This document shows, one piece after another, positions 25,451 to 34,031 of a stretch of 64,000 nucleotides of DNA. Under the pieces are notes generated by a model, which saw only the letters and a program-made list of their open reading frames with translations, was not told where the DNA came from and did not search any database. The stretch comes from Paracoccaceae bacterium (GTDB taxonomy: Bacteria > Pseudomonadota > Alphaproteobacteria > Rhodobacterales > Rhodobacteraceae): assembly GCA_028284605.1 (NCBI GenBank), contig JANQRL010000051.1:1-64000 (forward strand), in the 5' to 3' direction. Position 1 is the stretch's first letter; each line of letters starts with the position of its first letter. The translations under genes were made by a program, and so were the position numbers.

Positions 25451-25807
25451 TCAGCCCGTCGCGGGGTCGGCCTCCGGCGCCTCCGGGCCGAGCCCCGCCG
25501 CCTCCAGGAACCGCTCGAAGGCATCGAGGTTGACCGGCTCGAACTGGCCGAAACCCTGCATCCAGACGCTGGCCTCGCGCAGCGCATCGGGCTCCAGCTT
25601 GCACCATTTGACCCGGCCGCGCTTCTCCTGCGTGATCAGCCCGGCCCGGGTCAGGATGCCCAAGTGTTTGGAGATCGCGGCGAGCGACATCTCGAAGGGT
25701 TCGGCCACATCCGTCACCGCCATGTCGTCTTCGAGCAGCATCCGCAGGATCTCCCGCCGCGTGGGATCGGCGAGGGCGGCGAACACGGTATCGAGGGGGC
25801 CGGCCAT
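25451..25807 (-). CDS. ArsR family transcriptional regulator
   Basis: A 118-residue winged-helix regulator. The start MAGPLDTVFAALADPTRREILRML and the recognition region EMSLAAISKHLGILTRAGLITQEKRGRVKWCKL are typical of the ArsR group that lacks metal-binding cysteine pairs and often acts in divergent pairs. The C-terminal FERFLEAAG segment is also common in this subgroup. It is divergent from an EamA transporter gene across 90 bp and probably represses it and itself. The inducing signal is unknown. Confidence 0.9.
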   Translation of the reverse strand: MAGPLDTVFAALADPTRREILRMLLEDDMAVTDVAEPFEMSLAAISKHLGILTRAGLITQEKRGRVKWCKLEPDALREASVWMQGFGQFEPVNLDAFERFLEAAGLGPEAPEADPATG

Positions 25808-25897
25808 GGGGCGAGCATGGGACCGGGCACCGCAGAGCGCAATATCCGGGTTGCGACGACCCCGGCGCGGCGCGACAAGGGGGCGAAAGGACCGCCC

Positions 25898-26794
25898 ATG
25901 CCGGACCGCGACTGGCTCCTGATCGTGACGCTCGGCATCGGCTGGGGCGCCACCTTCTTCTTCAACGAGGTCCTGATCCGGGAGATCGGGCCGCTTTCCG
26001 TCTCCCTCGCCCGGGTCGGCACCGCCGCGGCCTTCTGCTGGCTGTTTCTGGCGCTCACCGGACGCCGGGCCGGCCTGCCCGCCGCCGCGCTGGGGCAGGC
26101 GGCGGTGATGGGGCTTCTGATGTTCGCGATCCCCTTCGCGATCTTCCCGCTCGGCCAGCAATTCGTTGCCAGCAGCGTCGCCGGGATCGTCAACGCGATG
26201 ACCCCGGTCATGGTGGTGATCGTGTCGCATCTCTGGCCCGGCGGCGAGCGGGCGACCTGGCTGAAATCCCTCGGCGTCGTGGCCGGGTTCGTCGGGATCG
26301 TGCTGATCACCCTGCCGGCGCTCGGATCGGGCGAGGGGTCGCGGGTTTTCGGCACGCTGGTGATCGTTCTGGCGCCGGTCAGCTATGCCTTCGCCCTGAA
26401 CTATGTGCGGCGGCTCTCCGGGGTGGATATCGCGGTGATGGTGACCTGGGCGTTCAGCTTCGCGGCTCTGTCTCTGGTGCCGCTCGTCCTCATGCTGGAG
26501 GGCGTGCCGGAGCGGCTCTCGGCGGAGAGCCTCGTGTCGGTCGCGGTCCTCGGGCCGGTGCTGACCGGCGCTGCCTTCCTGACGCTGTTCTTCGTCATGC
26601 CGCGGGCGGGGGCGACGAAATCCTCCACCGTCACCTTCCTCGCCCCGGTTTCGGCCCTGCTGATCGGTCGAATTGTGCTGAGCGAGCAGCTTGGGCTCGC
26701 CCATTTCGCGGGCATGGCGGCGATCTTCCTGGGGCTCCTGCTGATCGACGGTCGGCTGTTCCGGCGCGCCTCAGAGGCGGAAAAGGTCAACTGA
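25898..26794 (+). CDS. EamA/DMT family transporter
   Basis: A 298-residue inner-membrane protein with ten helices made of two repeated EamA halves (first starting WLLIVTLGIGWGATFFFNEVLI, second VFGTLVIVLAPVSYAFALNYVRRL). Drug/metabolite transporters of this fold export amino acids or other small molecules. Substrate cannot be read from sequence. The regulator divergent from it is the best clue to its regulation. The ATG at 25898 begins the first helix. Confidence 0.9.
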   Translation: MPDRDWLLIVTLGIGWGATFFFNEVLIREIGPLSVSLARVGTAAAFCWLFLALTGRRAGLPAAALGQAAVMGLLMFAIPFAIFPLGQQFVASSVAGIVNAMTPVMVVIVSHLWPGGERATWLKSLGVVAGFVGIVLITLPALGSGEGSRVFGTLVIVLAPVSYAFALNYVRRLSGVDIAVMVTWAFSFAALSLVPLVLMLEGVPERLSAESLVSVAVLGPVLTGAAFLTLFFVMPRAGATKSSTVTFLAPVSALLIGRIVLSEQLGLAHFAGMAAIFLGLLLIDGRLFRRASEAEKVN

Positions 26795-26903
26795 TCGGTT
26801 GAATATAGCGGGCCGTCAGCCGGCCGGGTGCAGTTGGGCAAGGGCGTCGAATTATCTTTACTTTTCAAAGCCCTGACGGCGCCTTTCTGCGGCGCCGCGT
26901 CGC

Positions 26904-26932
26904 TTGACTCCGCCCCGCCCCTCCACTAGCCA
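26904..26932 (+). promoter_or_regulatory. Candidate promoter of the F0 ATP synthase operon
   Basis: TTGACT (26904-26909), 17 bases, then TAGCCA (26927-26932). Transcription would begin near 26940, close to the GAGGAGG ribosome binding site of atpI. The -10 match is partial. Upstream, GGCGCC is repeated at 26878-26883 and 26891-26896, forming a small dyad. Confidence 0.45.
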
Positions 26933-26961
26933 GACCCGGACGTCCGAGGAGGCGTGCGGCG

Positions 26962-27315
26962 ATGTCCGATCCGAGCGATGCAGACCGGCTCAAGGCGCTG
27001 AACGAGCGCATCGAGGCCGCGAAGCACGAGGAGACGGCGGAGAAGCATCACTCCGACGAATACTACTCTCAGGCGCAGCTCGCCTGGCGGATGGTGATCG
27101 AACTCGTCGTCGGTCTGGGGATCGGCTTCGGCATCGGTTACGGGCTCGACAGCCTTCTCGGCACCGGGCCCTGGCTGATGATCATTTTCATCTTCCTGGG
27201 GCTGGCCGCGGGCATCAAGTCGATGCTGCGCAGCGCCCGGGAAGTGCAGGAGCAATGGCGGGCCGACGGCGCCGCCGACGAGAACGGAGACGCGCGTGGC
27301 GGACGAGGCGACTAG
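26962..27315 (+). CDS. atpI: ATP synthase protein I (AtpI/AtpZ type)
   Basis: A 117-residue protein with two transmembrane helices (about residues 40-62 and 66-86) and charged ends. [49 protein letters not shown] in full is the conserved core of the AtpI family. It is thought to assist c-ring assembly or ion transport but is not part of the final enzyme. It heads the F0 operon and overlaps atpB by 20 bases. A GAGGAGG site precedes the ATG. Confidence 0.93.
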   Translation: MSDPSDADRLKALNERIEAAKHEETAEKHHSDEYYSQAQLAWRMVIELVVGLGIGFGIGYGLDSLLGTGPWLMIIFIFLGLAAGIKSMLRSAREVQEQWRADGAADENGDARGGRGD

Positions 27316-28051
27316 CGAAGGCGGCGGGCTGAGCTTCCACCCGCTCGACCAGTTCATCGTGAAACCGCTCTTCGGAGACGGGCCGATCCACTGGTACACG
27401 GTGACGAATTCCACCCTCTGGCTGGCGCTGGCCGTGCTGTCGGTGGTGGGTCTGCTGGTGCTGGGCACACGGGGCCGGGCCATCGTGCCGAGCCGCCTGC
27501 AATCCGTGGCCGAGCTGGTCTACGGCTTCATCTACAAGATGGTCGAGGATGTCTCCGGCAAGGACGGGGTGAAGTACTTTCCGTACGTTTTCACCGTCTT
27601 TTTGTTCATCTTCTTCGCGAACTTCCTCGCGCTGATCCCGATGTCGTTCTCGCCGACGAGCCAGTTCGCCGTCACCGGGTTCCTGGCGCTCGCGGTGTTC
27701 ATCTCGGTCACCACTTTGGGCCTCGTCAAACACGGGCTCGGGTTCCTGAGCCTCTTCTGGGTCACCGCCGCGCCGCTGGCCGTGCGGCCCATCCTGGCCG
27801 CCATCGAGTTCATCCTCTACTGGGTGCGCCCGGTCAGCCATTCCGTCCGTCTTGCCGGCGCGATCCTCGCCGGTCACGCGCTCCTGAAGGTCTTCGCCGG
27901 CTTCGCCCAGCTCGCCCCCGCGGCGCCGCTGGCGATCCTCGGCGTGCTGGCGATCTACGCGCTCGAAGTGCTGGTCGCGGCGATCCAGGCCTATGTCTTC
28001 ACCATTCTCACCTGCGTCTATCTCAAGGACGCGCTTCATCCCCATCACTGA
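27296..28051 (+). CDS. atpB: ATP synthase F0 subunit a
   Basis: The 251-residue membrane subunit forming the two proton half-channels beside the c-ring. The essential arginine lies in [20 protein letters not shown]. Other landmarks are [13 protein letters not shown] at the N-terminus, [24 protein letters not shown], and the terminal [20 protein letters not shown]. It starts at a GTG inside the atpI gene. F1 genes are not in this window, as expected for alphaproteobacteria, where F0 and F1 are in separate operons. Confidence 0.97.
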   Translation: MADEATSEGGGLSFHPLDQFIVKPLFGDGPIHWYTVTNSTLWLALAVLSVVGLLVLGTRGRAIVPSRLQSVAELVYGFIYKMVEDVSGKDGVKYFPYVFTVFLFIFFANFLALIPMSFSPTSQFAVTGFLALAVFISVTTLGLVKHGLGFLSLFWVTAAPLAVRPILAAIEFILYWVRPVSHSVRLAGAILAGHALLKVFAGFAQLAPAAPLAILGVLAIYALEVLVAAIQAYVFTILTCVYLKDALHPHH

Positions 28052-28099
28052 CGGGCCCTGCCCGTCCGAACGAACTTCCAACGACAGGAGACCACGATC

Positions 28100-28336
28100 A
28101 TGGAAGGCGATATCTCGCAAATGGGTCAGTTCATCGGTGCCGGCCTGGCCGCCATCGGCTCCGGGGCCGCGGCCATCGGTGTGGGCCACGTGGCCGGCAA
28201 CTTTCTCGCCGGCGCCCTGCGCAACCCCTCCGCCGCCGGCGGCCAGACCGCGACCCTTTTCATCGGCATCGCGTTCGCCGAAGCGCTGGGGATCTTCGCG
28301 TTCCTCGTCGCGCTCCTGCTGATGTTCGCCGTCTGA
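28100..28336 (+). CDS. atpE: ATP synthase F0 subunit c
   Basis: A 78-residue two-helix proteolipid that forms the rotating ring. The proton-binding glutamate is in [18 protein letters not shown], and the first helix carries the alternating Gly/Ala pattern ([17 protein letters not shown]). RNPSAAGG is the polar loop that contacts F1. The carboxylate environment (FAEALG) is the proton type. It has its own good ribosome binding site (CAGGAG) and a 48-base gap from atpB, consistent with the high synthesis rate this subunit requires. Confidence 0.97.
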   Translation: MEGDISQMGQFIGAGLAAIGSGAAAIGVGHVAGNFLAGALRNPSAAGGQTATLFIGIAFAEALGIFAFLVALLLMFAV

Positions 28337-28417
28337 GCCACCGGCCTGTCTCTTGCGGGGTGGGCCGGCGGGATCGACCGCCGGGGCCTCGCGACGGCAA
28401 TGTCGGAGGACTGAAAG

Positions 28418-28948
28418 ATGGCTGACAACGTAGCAGGGGCCGAAGCGGGCGGAGCGGGGATGCCGCAGCTCGACTTCTCGACCTTCCCGAACCAGATTTT
28501 CTGGCTCGTGGTGACCCTGGTCGCGATCTACCTGATCCTGACCAAGATCGCGCTGCCGCGGATCGGCGCGGTTCTGGCGGAGCGCCAGGGCACGATCACC
28601 AACGATCTGGCCGCGGCGGAAGAGCTGAAGTTGAAGGCCGAGGAGGCCGAGGCGGCCTATGAGAAGGCCCTCGCCGATGCCCGGGCCGAGGCGAACCAGA
28701 TCGTCGAGGCGGCGCGGGCCGAGATTCAGGCCGAGCTCGACGCGGAACTGGCCAAGGCCGATGCGGAGATCTCCGCCCGGACGGCGGAGAGCGAGGCGGC
28801 GATTGCCGAGATCCGCGCCGGGGCGCTCGAGTCGGTGCGCGCCGTGGCGCAGGACACCGCCGGAGAGATCGTGGGCGCCATGGGCGGGTCGGCCGATGCC
28901 GAGGCGGTTGCCGCGGCCGTCGAGGCCCGGATGAAGGGAGCCTCGTGA
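28418..28948 (+). CDS. atpG: ATP synthase F0 subunit b'
   Basis: A 176-residue stator subunit. It has one N-terminal helix ([24 protein letters not shown]) followed by a long charged coiled coil (about residues 50-150, [20 protein letters not shown]). Its position before subunit b and its slightly acidic sequence mark it as b', the divergent copy found in photosynthetic and related bacteria. It dimerises with b to form the peripheral stalk. Its stop codon overlaps the atpF start. Confidence 0.93.
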   Translation: MADNVAGAEAGGAGMPQLDFSTFPNQIFWLVVTLVAIYLILTKIALPRIGAVLAERQGTITNDLAAAEELKLKAEEAEAAYEKALADARAEANQIVEAARAEIQAELDAELAKADAEISARTAESEAAIAEIRAGALESVRAVAQDTAGEIVGAMGGSADAEAVAAAVEARMKGAS

Positions 28949-29514
28949 TGCGCGTTCTTTTCGCCCTTGGGCTGACCGCCCTCGCCACGCCCGCGCTGGC
29001 CGCGGGGGGTGAGGAGTACGGGTTCTTCAGCCTGAAGAATACCGATTTCATCGTCCTGATCGGCTTCCTGCTCTTCATCGGTATCCTGGTCTACTTCAAG
29101 GTGCCGGCGATCCTGTCGAAGATGCTCGACGACCGGGCCGACCGGATCCGTGCCGATCTCGACGAGGCCAAGGCCCTGCGCGAGGAGGCGCAGACACTGC
29201 TCGCCTCCTATGAGCGCAAGCACAAGGATGTGCAGGAGCAGGCGGACCGGATCGTGGAAAGCGCCAAGCGCGATGCCGAACAGGCCGCGGAGCAGGCGAA
29301 GGCCGATATCCAGGGCTCCGTCGCCCGCCGGCTCGCCGCCGCCCAAGAGCAGATCGCCAGCGCCCGGGCCGCCGCGGTGAAGGATGTCCGCGACGAGGCG
29401 GTGACGGTGGCGATCGGCGCCGCCCGCGCGATCCTCGCCGGGCAGATGGATGCCGGGCGGCAGGACGCATTGATCGACGCGGCTATCGACGAGGCCGGCC
29501 AGAAGTTGCACTGA
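28948..29514 (+). CDS. atpF: ATP synthase F0 subunit b
   Basis: A 188-residue stator subunit. A signal-like stretch ([27 protein letters not shown]) precedes the membrane helix (NTDFIVLIGFLLFIGILVYFKVPAIL) and a long coiled coil (DRADRIRADLDEAKALREEAQTLLASYERKHKDVQEQ region). The ATG at 28948 overlaps the upstream stop codon; a GTG three bases earlier is equally in frame, but GGGAG is better placed for the ATG. The cleavable N-terminus is common in Rhodobacterales AtpF. It is the last gene before a strong terminator. Confidence 0.94.
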   Translation: MRVLFALGLTALATPALAAGGEEYGFFSLKNTDFIVLIGFLLFIGILVYFKVPAILSKMLDDRADRIRADLDEAKALREEAQTLLASYERKHKDVQEQADRIVESAKRDAEQAAEQAKADIQGSVARRLAAAQEQIASARAAAVKDVRDEAVTVAIGAARAILAGQMDAGRQDALIDAAIDEAGQKLH

Positions 29515-29536
29515 CCGTCGCAATCGTCAGGGGACG

Positions 29537-29564
29537 AGGCGCTGCCCTTGGGCGGCGCCTTTTT
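29537..29564 (+). terminator. Rho-independent terminator of the F0 operon
   Basis: AGGCGCTGCCC (29537-29547) pairs with GGGCGGCGCCT (29550-29560) through 11 positions including one G-U pair, followed directly by TTTT. It lies 23 bases after the atpF stop codon. Confidence 0.85.
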
Positions 29565-29669
29565 CGTTGGGTCGGGAACACCTGTCCGGTCGGCGGAGTT
29601 GACCCGCTCGAACGCGCGCAAGAAAAGGGCCGCCCCCATGGGACGGCCCCTCTCTGAACTCCCGCAGGA

Positions 29670-30326
29670 TCAGACGTTCGGGGTGATGATGATCTCGACC
29701 CGGCGGTTCTGCTGCCGGCCCTGGGGCGTGAGGTTCGACGCGATCGGCGCGCTCTCGCCGCGACCGAAGCTGCGGATCCGGCCCGGAGCGACGCCCGAGG
29801 AGATCAGAACGCTGGTGACCGATTGCGCCCGGCGCTGGCTCAGGCCCTGATTGTAGCCGGCATCGCCGACATTGTCGGTATGGCCGATCACGTTCACCGT
29901 CGTGTTCGGGTAGCGGTTGATCGACGCGGCCAGGGCGCGGAGATCCTGTTGCAGCGCTCCGGTCAGCGTGGCGCTGTCGGTGGCGAAGAGAATATCCTGC
30001 GGCAGCCGCACGATCAGCTCGTTGCCGGTGTTGATGATGGTCGCCTGGCTGCCCATCTGCTGGCGCAGCTCGGCCTCCTGCCGGTCGAGCTGGGCCCCGG
30101 CCAGCCCGCCGAGACCCGCGCCCACCGCGGCGCCGATGAGCGCCCCGCGGCGGCGTTCTTCGGCATTGTCGCCGGCGGCGATCCCGATCAGCGCGCCGAC
30201 GCCCGCGCCGCCCAGCGCGCCGGTCTGGGCGTTGCGATTGGGGTTGTTGGGGTCCTGAAGCTCGGCACAGGCGCCGAGCGTCAGGACACCGGCGAGGGCA
30301 AAGGCAAAGATCGGTTTCACGGCCAT
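29670..30326 (-). CDS. OmpA family lipoprotein with glycine zipper
   Basis: A 218-residue outer-membrane lipoprotein. The lipobox is LTLGAC, so the cysteine near residue 20 would be lipidated. A glycine-zipper segment (GALGGAGVGALIGIAAGDNAEERRRGALIGAAVGAGLGGLAG, residues ~36-78) is followed by an OmpA peptidoglycan-binding domain with FATDSATLTGALQQDLRALA, VIGHTDNVGDAGYNQGLSQRRAQSV and GRGESAPIASNLTPQGRQQNRRVEI in full. This matches the YiaD group. It tethers the outer membrane to the cell wall. It is convergent with the F0 operon. Confidence 0.93.
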   Translation of the reverse strand: MAVKPIFAFALAGVLTLGACAELQDPNNPNRNAQTGALGGAGVGALIGIAAGDNAEERRRGALIGAAVGAGLGGLAGAQLDRQEAELRQQMGSQATIINTGNELIVRLPQDILFATDSATLTGALQQDLRALAASINRYPNTTVNVIGHTDNVGDAGYNQGLSQRRAQSVTSVLISSGVAPGRIRSFGRGESAPIASNLTPQGRQQNRRVEIIITPNV

Positions 30327-30454
30327 GGATATTCGTCTTTCACGATCAGTTATGCGCGGAACCCGCGCTCGGCCCCCGTTATGCGGGCAATGCGGCTGTT
30401 ATCCAATAGCGCGGCGCCAAGCGGCGGTCTTTCGCCCATTTCTGGTCCCCGATC

Positions 30455-31285
30455 TCACGCCTCCGCGCGCGCACTTTCCCAGGCCAGCATGGCGCGTTTG
30501 ACCGGCAGGCCCCAATGGTAGCCGCCGAGCCCGCCGGATTTGCGGATCGCGCGGTGGCAGGGGATCAGCCAGCTCACCGGGTTGCGGCCCACGGCGGTGC
30601 CCACGGCGCGGACGGCGCGGGGATGGCCGATGGCGCCGGCGATCTCGGAATAGGTGGTGACCTGACCCGAGGGGATCGTCAGCAGGGCCTCCCAGACCTT
30701 GATCTGGAACGGGGCGCCGATCAGGTGCAACGCCGCCTCGCCGGCGCCGGCGAAGGCCGCCTCGACCCAGAGGCGGAGCGCGTCCGGATCCTCAACGAAT
30801 GCGGCCTCGGGCCAGCGGCCTGTGAGGTCGGTCATCGCGGCCTCGCGCCCGGTCTCGGCCGCGAAGGCCATGCCGCAGAGGCCCCGGTCGGTGCCCATGG
30901 CCAGCGCCGGGCCGAACGGGCTCTCGAACCAGCCCCAGCGGATCGTGAGACCTGCGCCGCCGCGCGCGTAATCGCCGGGGCTCATCGCCTCCCAGCGGAG
31001 GAACAGGTCGTGGAGCCGCCCGCTCCCCGACAGGCCCACCGCGTCGGCGGTGGCAAGCGTGGTGAAGTGCTCCGAGAGCAGATGCTTGGCATGGCCGAGC
31101 GCGAGGTATTGCTGGTAGCGCTTCGGGCTCACGCCGACCCATTGCGAGAAGACCCGCTGGAAATGGGCCGGGCTCATCTGCATCGCAGCGGCCAGATCTT
31201 CCAGCGAGAGCGGCGCCTCGGCGGCATCGATCATGTCGATGGCCCGGGCGATCACCTGATAATGGTAACTCTGATCGTGTTTCAT
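30455..31285 (-). CDS. Ada-like AraC regulator fused to O6-alkylguanine transferase
   Basis: A 276-residue fusion of an AraC-type DNA-binding domain (residues ~1-100: YQVIARAIDMIDAAEAPLSLEDLAAAMQMSPAHFQRVFSQWVGVSPKRYQ, in separate helices) and a C-terminal methylguanine methyltransferase. The suicide cysteine is in the motif IPCHRAI, followed by GGLGGYHWGLPVKRAML. The N-terminal zinc domain that senses methylphosphotriesters in E. coli Ada is missing, so this is the shorter Ada type. It should repair O6-methylguanine in DNA. It is divergent from nth, another repair gene. Confidence 0.92.
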   Translation of the reverse strand: MKHDQSYHYQVIARAIDMIDAAEAPLSLEDLAAAMQMSPAHFQRVFSQWVGVSPKRYQQYLALGHAKHLLSEHFTTLATADAVGLSGSGRLHDLFLRWEAMSPGDYARGGAGLTIRWGWFESPFGPALAMGTDRGLCGMAFAAETGREAAMTDLTGRWPEAAFVEDPDALRLWVEAAFAGAGEAALHLIGAPFQIKVWEALLTIPSGQVTTYSEIAGAIGHPRAVRAVGTAVGRNPVSWLIPCHRAIRKSGGLGGYHWGLPVKRAMLAWESARAEA

Positions 31286-31376
31286 GCCCCGACAATAGGC
31301 GTGGGGCCGGGCCCACGCGACCCGAACCTTGCGCATCCGACTTGCCGACGGGCAAGGCACACGGCATCAAGCGGCG

Positions 31377-32021
31377 ATGGCCAAACAACTCCCCTATCCC
31401 GTGATGCGCGAGGTCTTCGCCCGATTCCACGGCGCCGAGGCGGAACCGAAGGGCGAGCTGGAGCATCTGAACGCCTATACGCTCGTCGTGGCCGTGGCAC
31501 TTTCGGCCCAGGCCACCGATGCCGGGGTGAACAAGGCGACGCGGGGGCTCTTCGCCGTGGCCGACACGCCCGAGAAGATGCTGGTGCTGGGCGAAGAGGG
31601 GGTGATCGAACACATCAAGACGATCGGGCTTTTTCGCAACAAGGCGAAGAACGTCATCAAGCTCTCCCGTATCCTGGTCGACGACTATGGCGGCGAGGTG
31701 CCGAACTCCCGCGCCGCCCTGCAATCGCTGCCCGGGGTCGGGCGCAAGACCGCCAATGTGGTGCTGAATATGTGGTGGGGGCATCCGGCCCAGGCGGTGG
31801 ACACCCATATCTTCCGGGTCGGCAACCGCACCGGGATCGCCCCGGGCAAGGATGTGGACGCCGTGGAGCGTGCCATCGAGGACAACGTGCCCGTTGACTA
31901 CCAGCGCCACGCCCATCACTGGCTGATCCTGCACGGCCGCTATATCTGCGTCGCGCGCAAGCCGAAATGCGGGGCCTGCCTGATCCGGGATCTCTGCCAG
32001 TTCGAGGACAAGACCGAATGA
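31377..32021 (+). CDS. nth: Endonuclease III
   Basis: A 214-residue DNA glycosylase/AP lyase for oxidised pyrimidines. The helix-hairpin-helix with the catalytic lysine is LPGVGRKTANVVLN, the catalytic aspartate is in VDTHIFRV, and the C-terminal [4Fe-4S] cysteines follow C-x6-C-x2-C-x5-C in CVARKPKCGACLIRDLC. The ATG at 31377 is used because it starts the conserved region. Its stop overlaps the next gene start (ATGA), so it is cotranscribed with the PfkB kinase. Confidence 0.96.
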   Translation: MAKQLPYPVMREVFARFHGAEAEPKGELEHLNAYTLVVAVALSAQATDAGVNKATRGLFAVADTPEKMLVLGEEGVIEHIKTIGLFRNKAKNVIKLSRILVDDYGGEVPNSRAALQSLPGVGRKTANVVLNMWWGHPAQAVDTHIFRVGNRTGIAPGKDVDAVERAIEDNVPVDYQRHAHHWLILHGRYICVARKPKCGACLIRDLCQFEDKTE

Positions 32022-33010
32022 AGGACTTCCAGATCGTCGGGATCGGCAATGCGATGGTCGATATCCTGGCCCGCTGCGACGATCGCTTTCTGGCCGAGGC
32101 GGGGGTCGAGAAGGGGATCATGCAGCTTATCGACATGCCACGCGCGGTGGAACTCTACGCCAAGATCGGCCCGGCGCGGGAGGTGTCGGGGGGTTCGGCG
32201 GCCAACACCATCGCGGTGGTGGCGGCGCTCGGCGGACGCACGGCCTATGTCGGCAAGGTCAAGGACGACCAGTTGGGCCAGATCTTCGCCCATGACATGC
32301 GGGCCCAGGGCGCGGTCTACGAAACCTCTTTCGCGGCCCGGGACGCGGTGGACGAGACCGGGCGCTGCATCGTGCTGGTGACGCCCGACGGCGAGCGGTC
32401 GATGAACACCTATCTGGGCGTGACCGAGTTCCTGGAGCCGTCCGATATCGACCCGGGCCAGATGGCGCAGGCGGAGTGGATCTATCTCGAAGGCTACCGG
32501 TTCGACGGGCCGGACAGCCATGCCGCCTTCGCCAAGGCGATCAACGCGACCAAGGGCCATGGCGGCAAGGTCTCTCTGACGCTCTCCGACCCGTTCTGCG
32601 TGGAGCGCCACCGCGACGCCTTCCGGCTGATGATCCGTGAGGATGTCGACCTGCTGTTCTGCAACCGGGCGGAACTTCTGTCGATGTATCGGACCGAGGA
32701 TTTCGAGGGCGCCCTGGCCCAGGCGGCGGCGGAGGTGGAGATCCTCGCCTGCACCGACAGCGAGAACGGCGCCCATATCGTCTCGGCCGGGGAGCGCTGG
32801 GACGTGCCGGCCATGCGGGTGGAGATCGTCGATGCCACCGGGGCTGGCGATGCCTTTGCCGGCGCCTTCCTCTGGGGGCTGGTCGAGGGCCATCCGCTCG
32901 ATATCTGCGGACGGATGGGATGTGCCGCGGCGGGCTCGGTCATCACCCATATCGGCCCGCGGCCGGAGGCCGATCTGCGCGCGCTCTTTCTGAAACACGG
33001 GCTGCTCTGA
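32018..33010 (+). CDS. PfkB family carbohydrate/adenosine kinase
   Basis: A 330-residue ribokinase-fold enzyme. The N-terminal glycine region is GGSAANTIAVVAALGG and the C-terminal anion hole with catalytic aspartate is DATGAGDAFAGAFLWGL. The arrangement (VGIGNAMVDILA start, SGGSAANT, CNRAE) is that of the alphaproteobacterial adenosine kinase group, which phosphorylates adenosine to AMP or related nucleosides. The exact substrate is not certain. It overlaps nth by four bases. The variant palindrome cassette begins 34 bases after its stop. Confidence 0.88.
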   Translation: MKDFQIVGIGNAMVDILARCDDRFLAEAGVEKGIMQLIDMPRAVELYAKIGPAREVSGGSAANTIAVVAALGGRTAYVGKVKDDQLGQIFAHDMRAQGAVYETSFAARDAVDETGRCIVLVTPDGERSMNTYLGVTEFLEPSDIDPGQMAQAEWIYLEGYRFDGPDSHAAFAKAINATKGHGGKVSLTLSDPFCVERHRDAFRLMIREDVDLLFCNRAELLSMYRTEDFEGALAQAAAEVEILACTDSENGAHIVSAGERWDVPAMRVEIVDATGAGDAFAGAFLWGLVEGHPLDICGRMGCAAAGSVITHIGPRPEADLRALFLKHGLL

Positions 33011-33044
33011 TCGCCCGGCGCATCGGCAGGTAGGGGGCGGCGGG

Positions 33045-33156
33045 AAGGCCCGTCGACGGGCCTTCAGCACGCGCTCGCGCGAGCGCGTCCGCCGCGTCGA
33101 CGCGGCGGGGCCAAGCGCCACAGGCGGCGCTTCAAAAGGTGCGTCGACGCGCCTTC
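33045..33156. repeat. Five-palindrome variant cassette, copy 2 (inverted order)
   Basis: Five 20-bp units: AAGGCCCGTCGACGGGCCTT (33045-33064), ACGCGCTCGCGCGAGCGCGT (33069-33088), CCGCCGCGTCGACGCGGCGG (33089-33108), a degenerate AAGCGCC...GGCGCTT unit (33113-33132) and AAGGTGCGTCGACGCGCCTT (33137-33156, one mismatch). Spacers are 4 nt except between the second and third units, where there is none. It lies between the convergent PfkB kinase and the gene at 33200. Confidence 0.85.
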
Positions 33157-33199
33157 CCCGTCCGGATCCCGGCAATCGGGCAGGCGGGCGGGCGTTGTC

Positions 33200-33925
33200 C
33201 TAGACCGCCCGGCTCGTCAGGTGCGCCGGGTTCGACGCCGCGAGCCACAGCGCATCGAGGGCGTCGATCTCCTGGGGATCGAACCGCTCCTCCTCTTCCC
33301 AGTAGCGCCCGGACGGCACCAGGTAGCCGAGCGCGGCCTCCTTCGCCTCCGCCATGACCACGCCGGCGGGGTCGAACCGTTGCGGCCGGGCCTCCGCCAG
33401 CCGGTTCCAGGAGACCCGGGGCAGGATCAGCCGGCTGTCCTCGCGGCTGAGATTGACCGCGGCGCAGCCGAGCCGGGCGGCGTGGATCATCAGCCGGGCC
33501 GATTTCGCCTCCAGCGAGCGCAGGGTCACGTCCTCTCGCAAAGGGTCCGGGTCGCCGGTGCCGTAGAAATGCGTCGGCCCGATGGCGGGGTAGACCATAT
33601 CGCAGCCGAGGAAGGCCAGCACCGTCGGCCGCAGCGCGCCGAGCGCCCAGTAGCCCGCGGTAAAGGCCATGGTGCCGCCGGCATAGACGAAGCCGCCATG
33701 GGCGTTCTGCACCGGGACGAAGTCCTCGGCCGTCACGATCTCCTGACCGGGCGCCAGCGCCTCCGGCCGCCGCTTCGCGGGAAAGTCCTCCGGATGGATC
33801 AGCACGTCCCAGTCGGGCCGGATGTTCCAGGCATTGTTGATCGCCACGACCCGGTCGATCCCCGCACGGGGCCGTCCCGCGGCGTCGGCGGCATTCGGGC
33901 CGCTGCCGAGGATCAGCACGATCAT
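33200..33925 (-). CDS. Conserved protein with a glycan-related Rossmann-like start
   Basis: A 241-residue cytoplasmic protein. It opens with a nucleotide-binding-like strand and loop (MIVLILGSGPNAADAAGRPR), then INNAWNIRPDWDVLIHPEDFPAKRRP and a central hydrophobic stretch (GGTMAFTAGYWALGALRPTVLAFLGCDMVY) with HFYGTGDPDPLR after it. This layout recalls DUF115/MAF-like proteins that bind nucleotide sugars. No enzymatic function can be assigned. A minus-strand hairpin at 34003-34017 separates it from pstB upstream. Confidence 0.6.
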   Translation of the reverse strand: MIVLILGSGPNAADAAGRPRAGIDRVVAINNAWNIRPDWDVLIHPEDFPAKRRPEALAPGQEIVTAEDFVPVQNAHGGFVYAGGTMAFTAGYWALGALRPTVLAFLGCDMVYPAIGPTHFYGTGDPDPLREDVTLRSLEAKSARLMIHAARLGCAAVNLSREDSRLILPRVSWNRLAEARPQRFDPAGVVMAEAKEAALGYLVPSGRYWEEEERFDPQEIDALDALWLAASNPAHLTSRAV

Positions 33926-34031
33926 CGCAGACCTCCCCTTCCGGTCGGGCGCAAACTAGAGCGTCGCGACCGGAGGGGAAGGGCGAAGCGGGGCTGTGCC
34001 CGGCGGCCTATGGCCGCGCCCGGAAGCCGGC

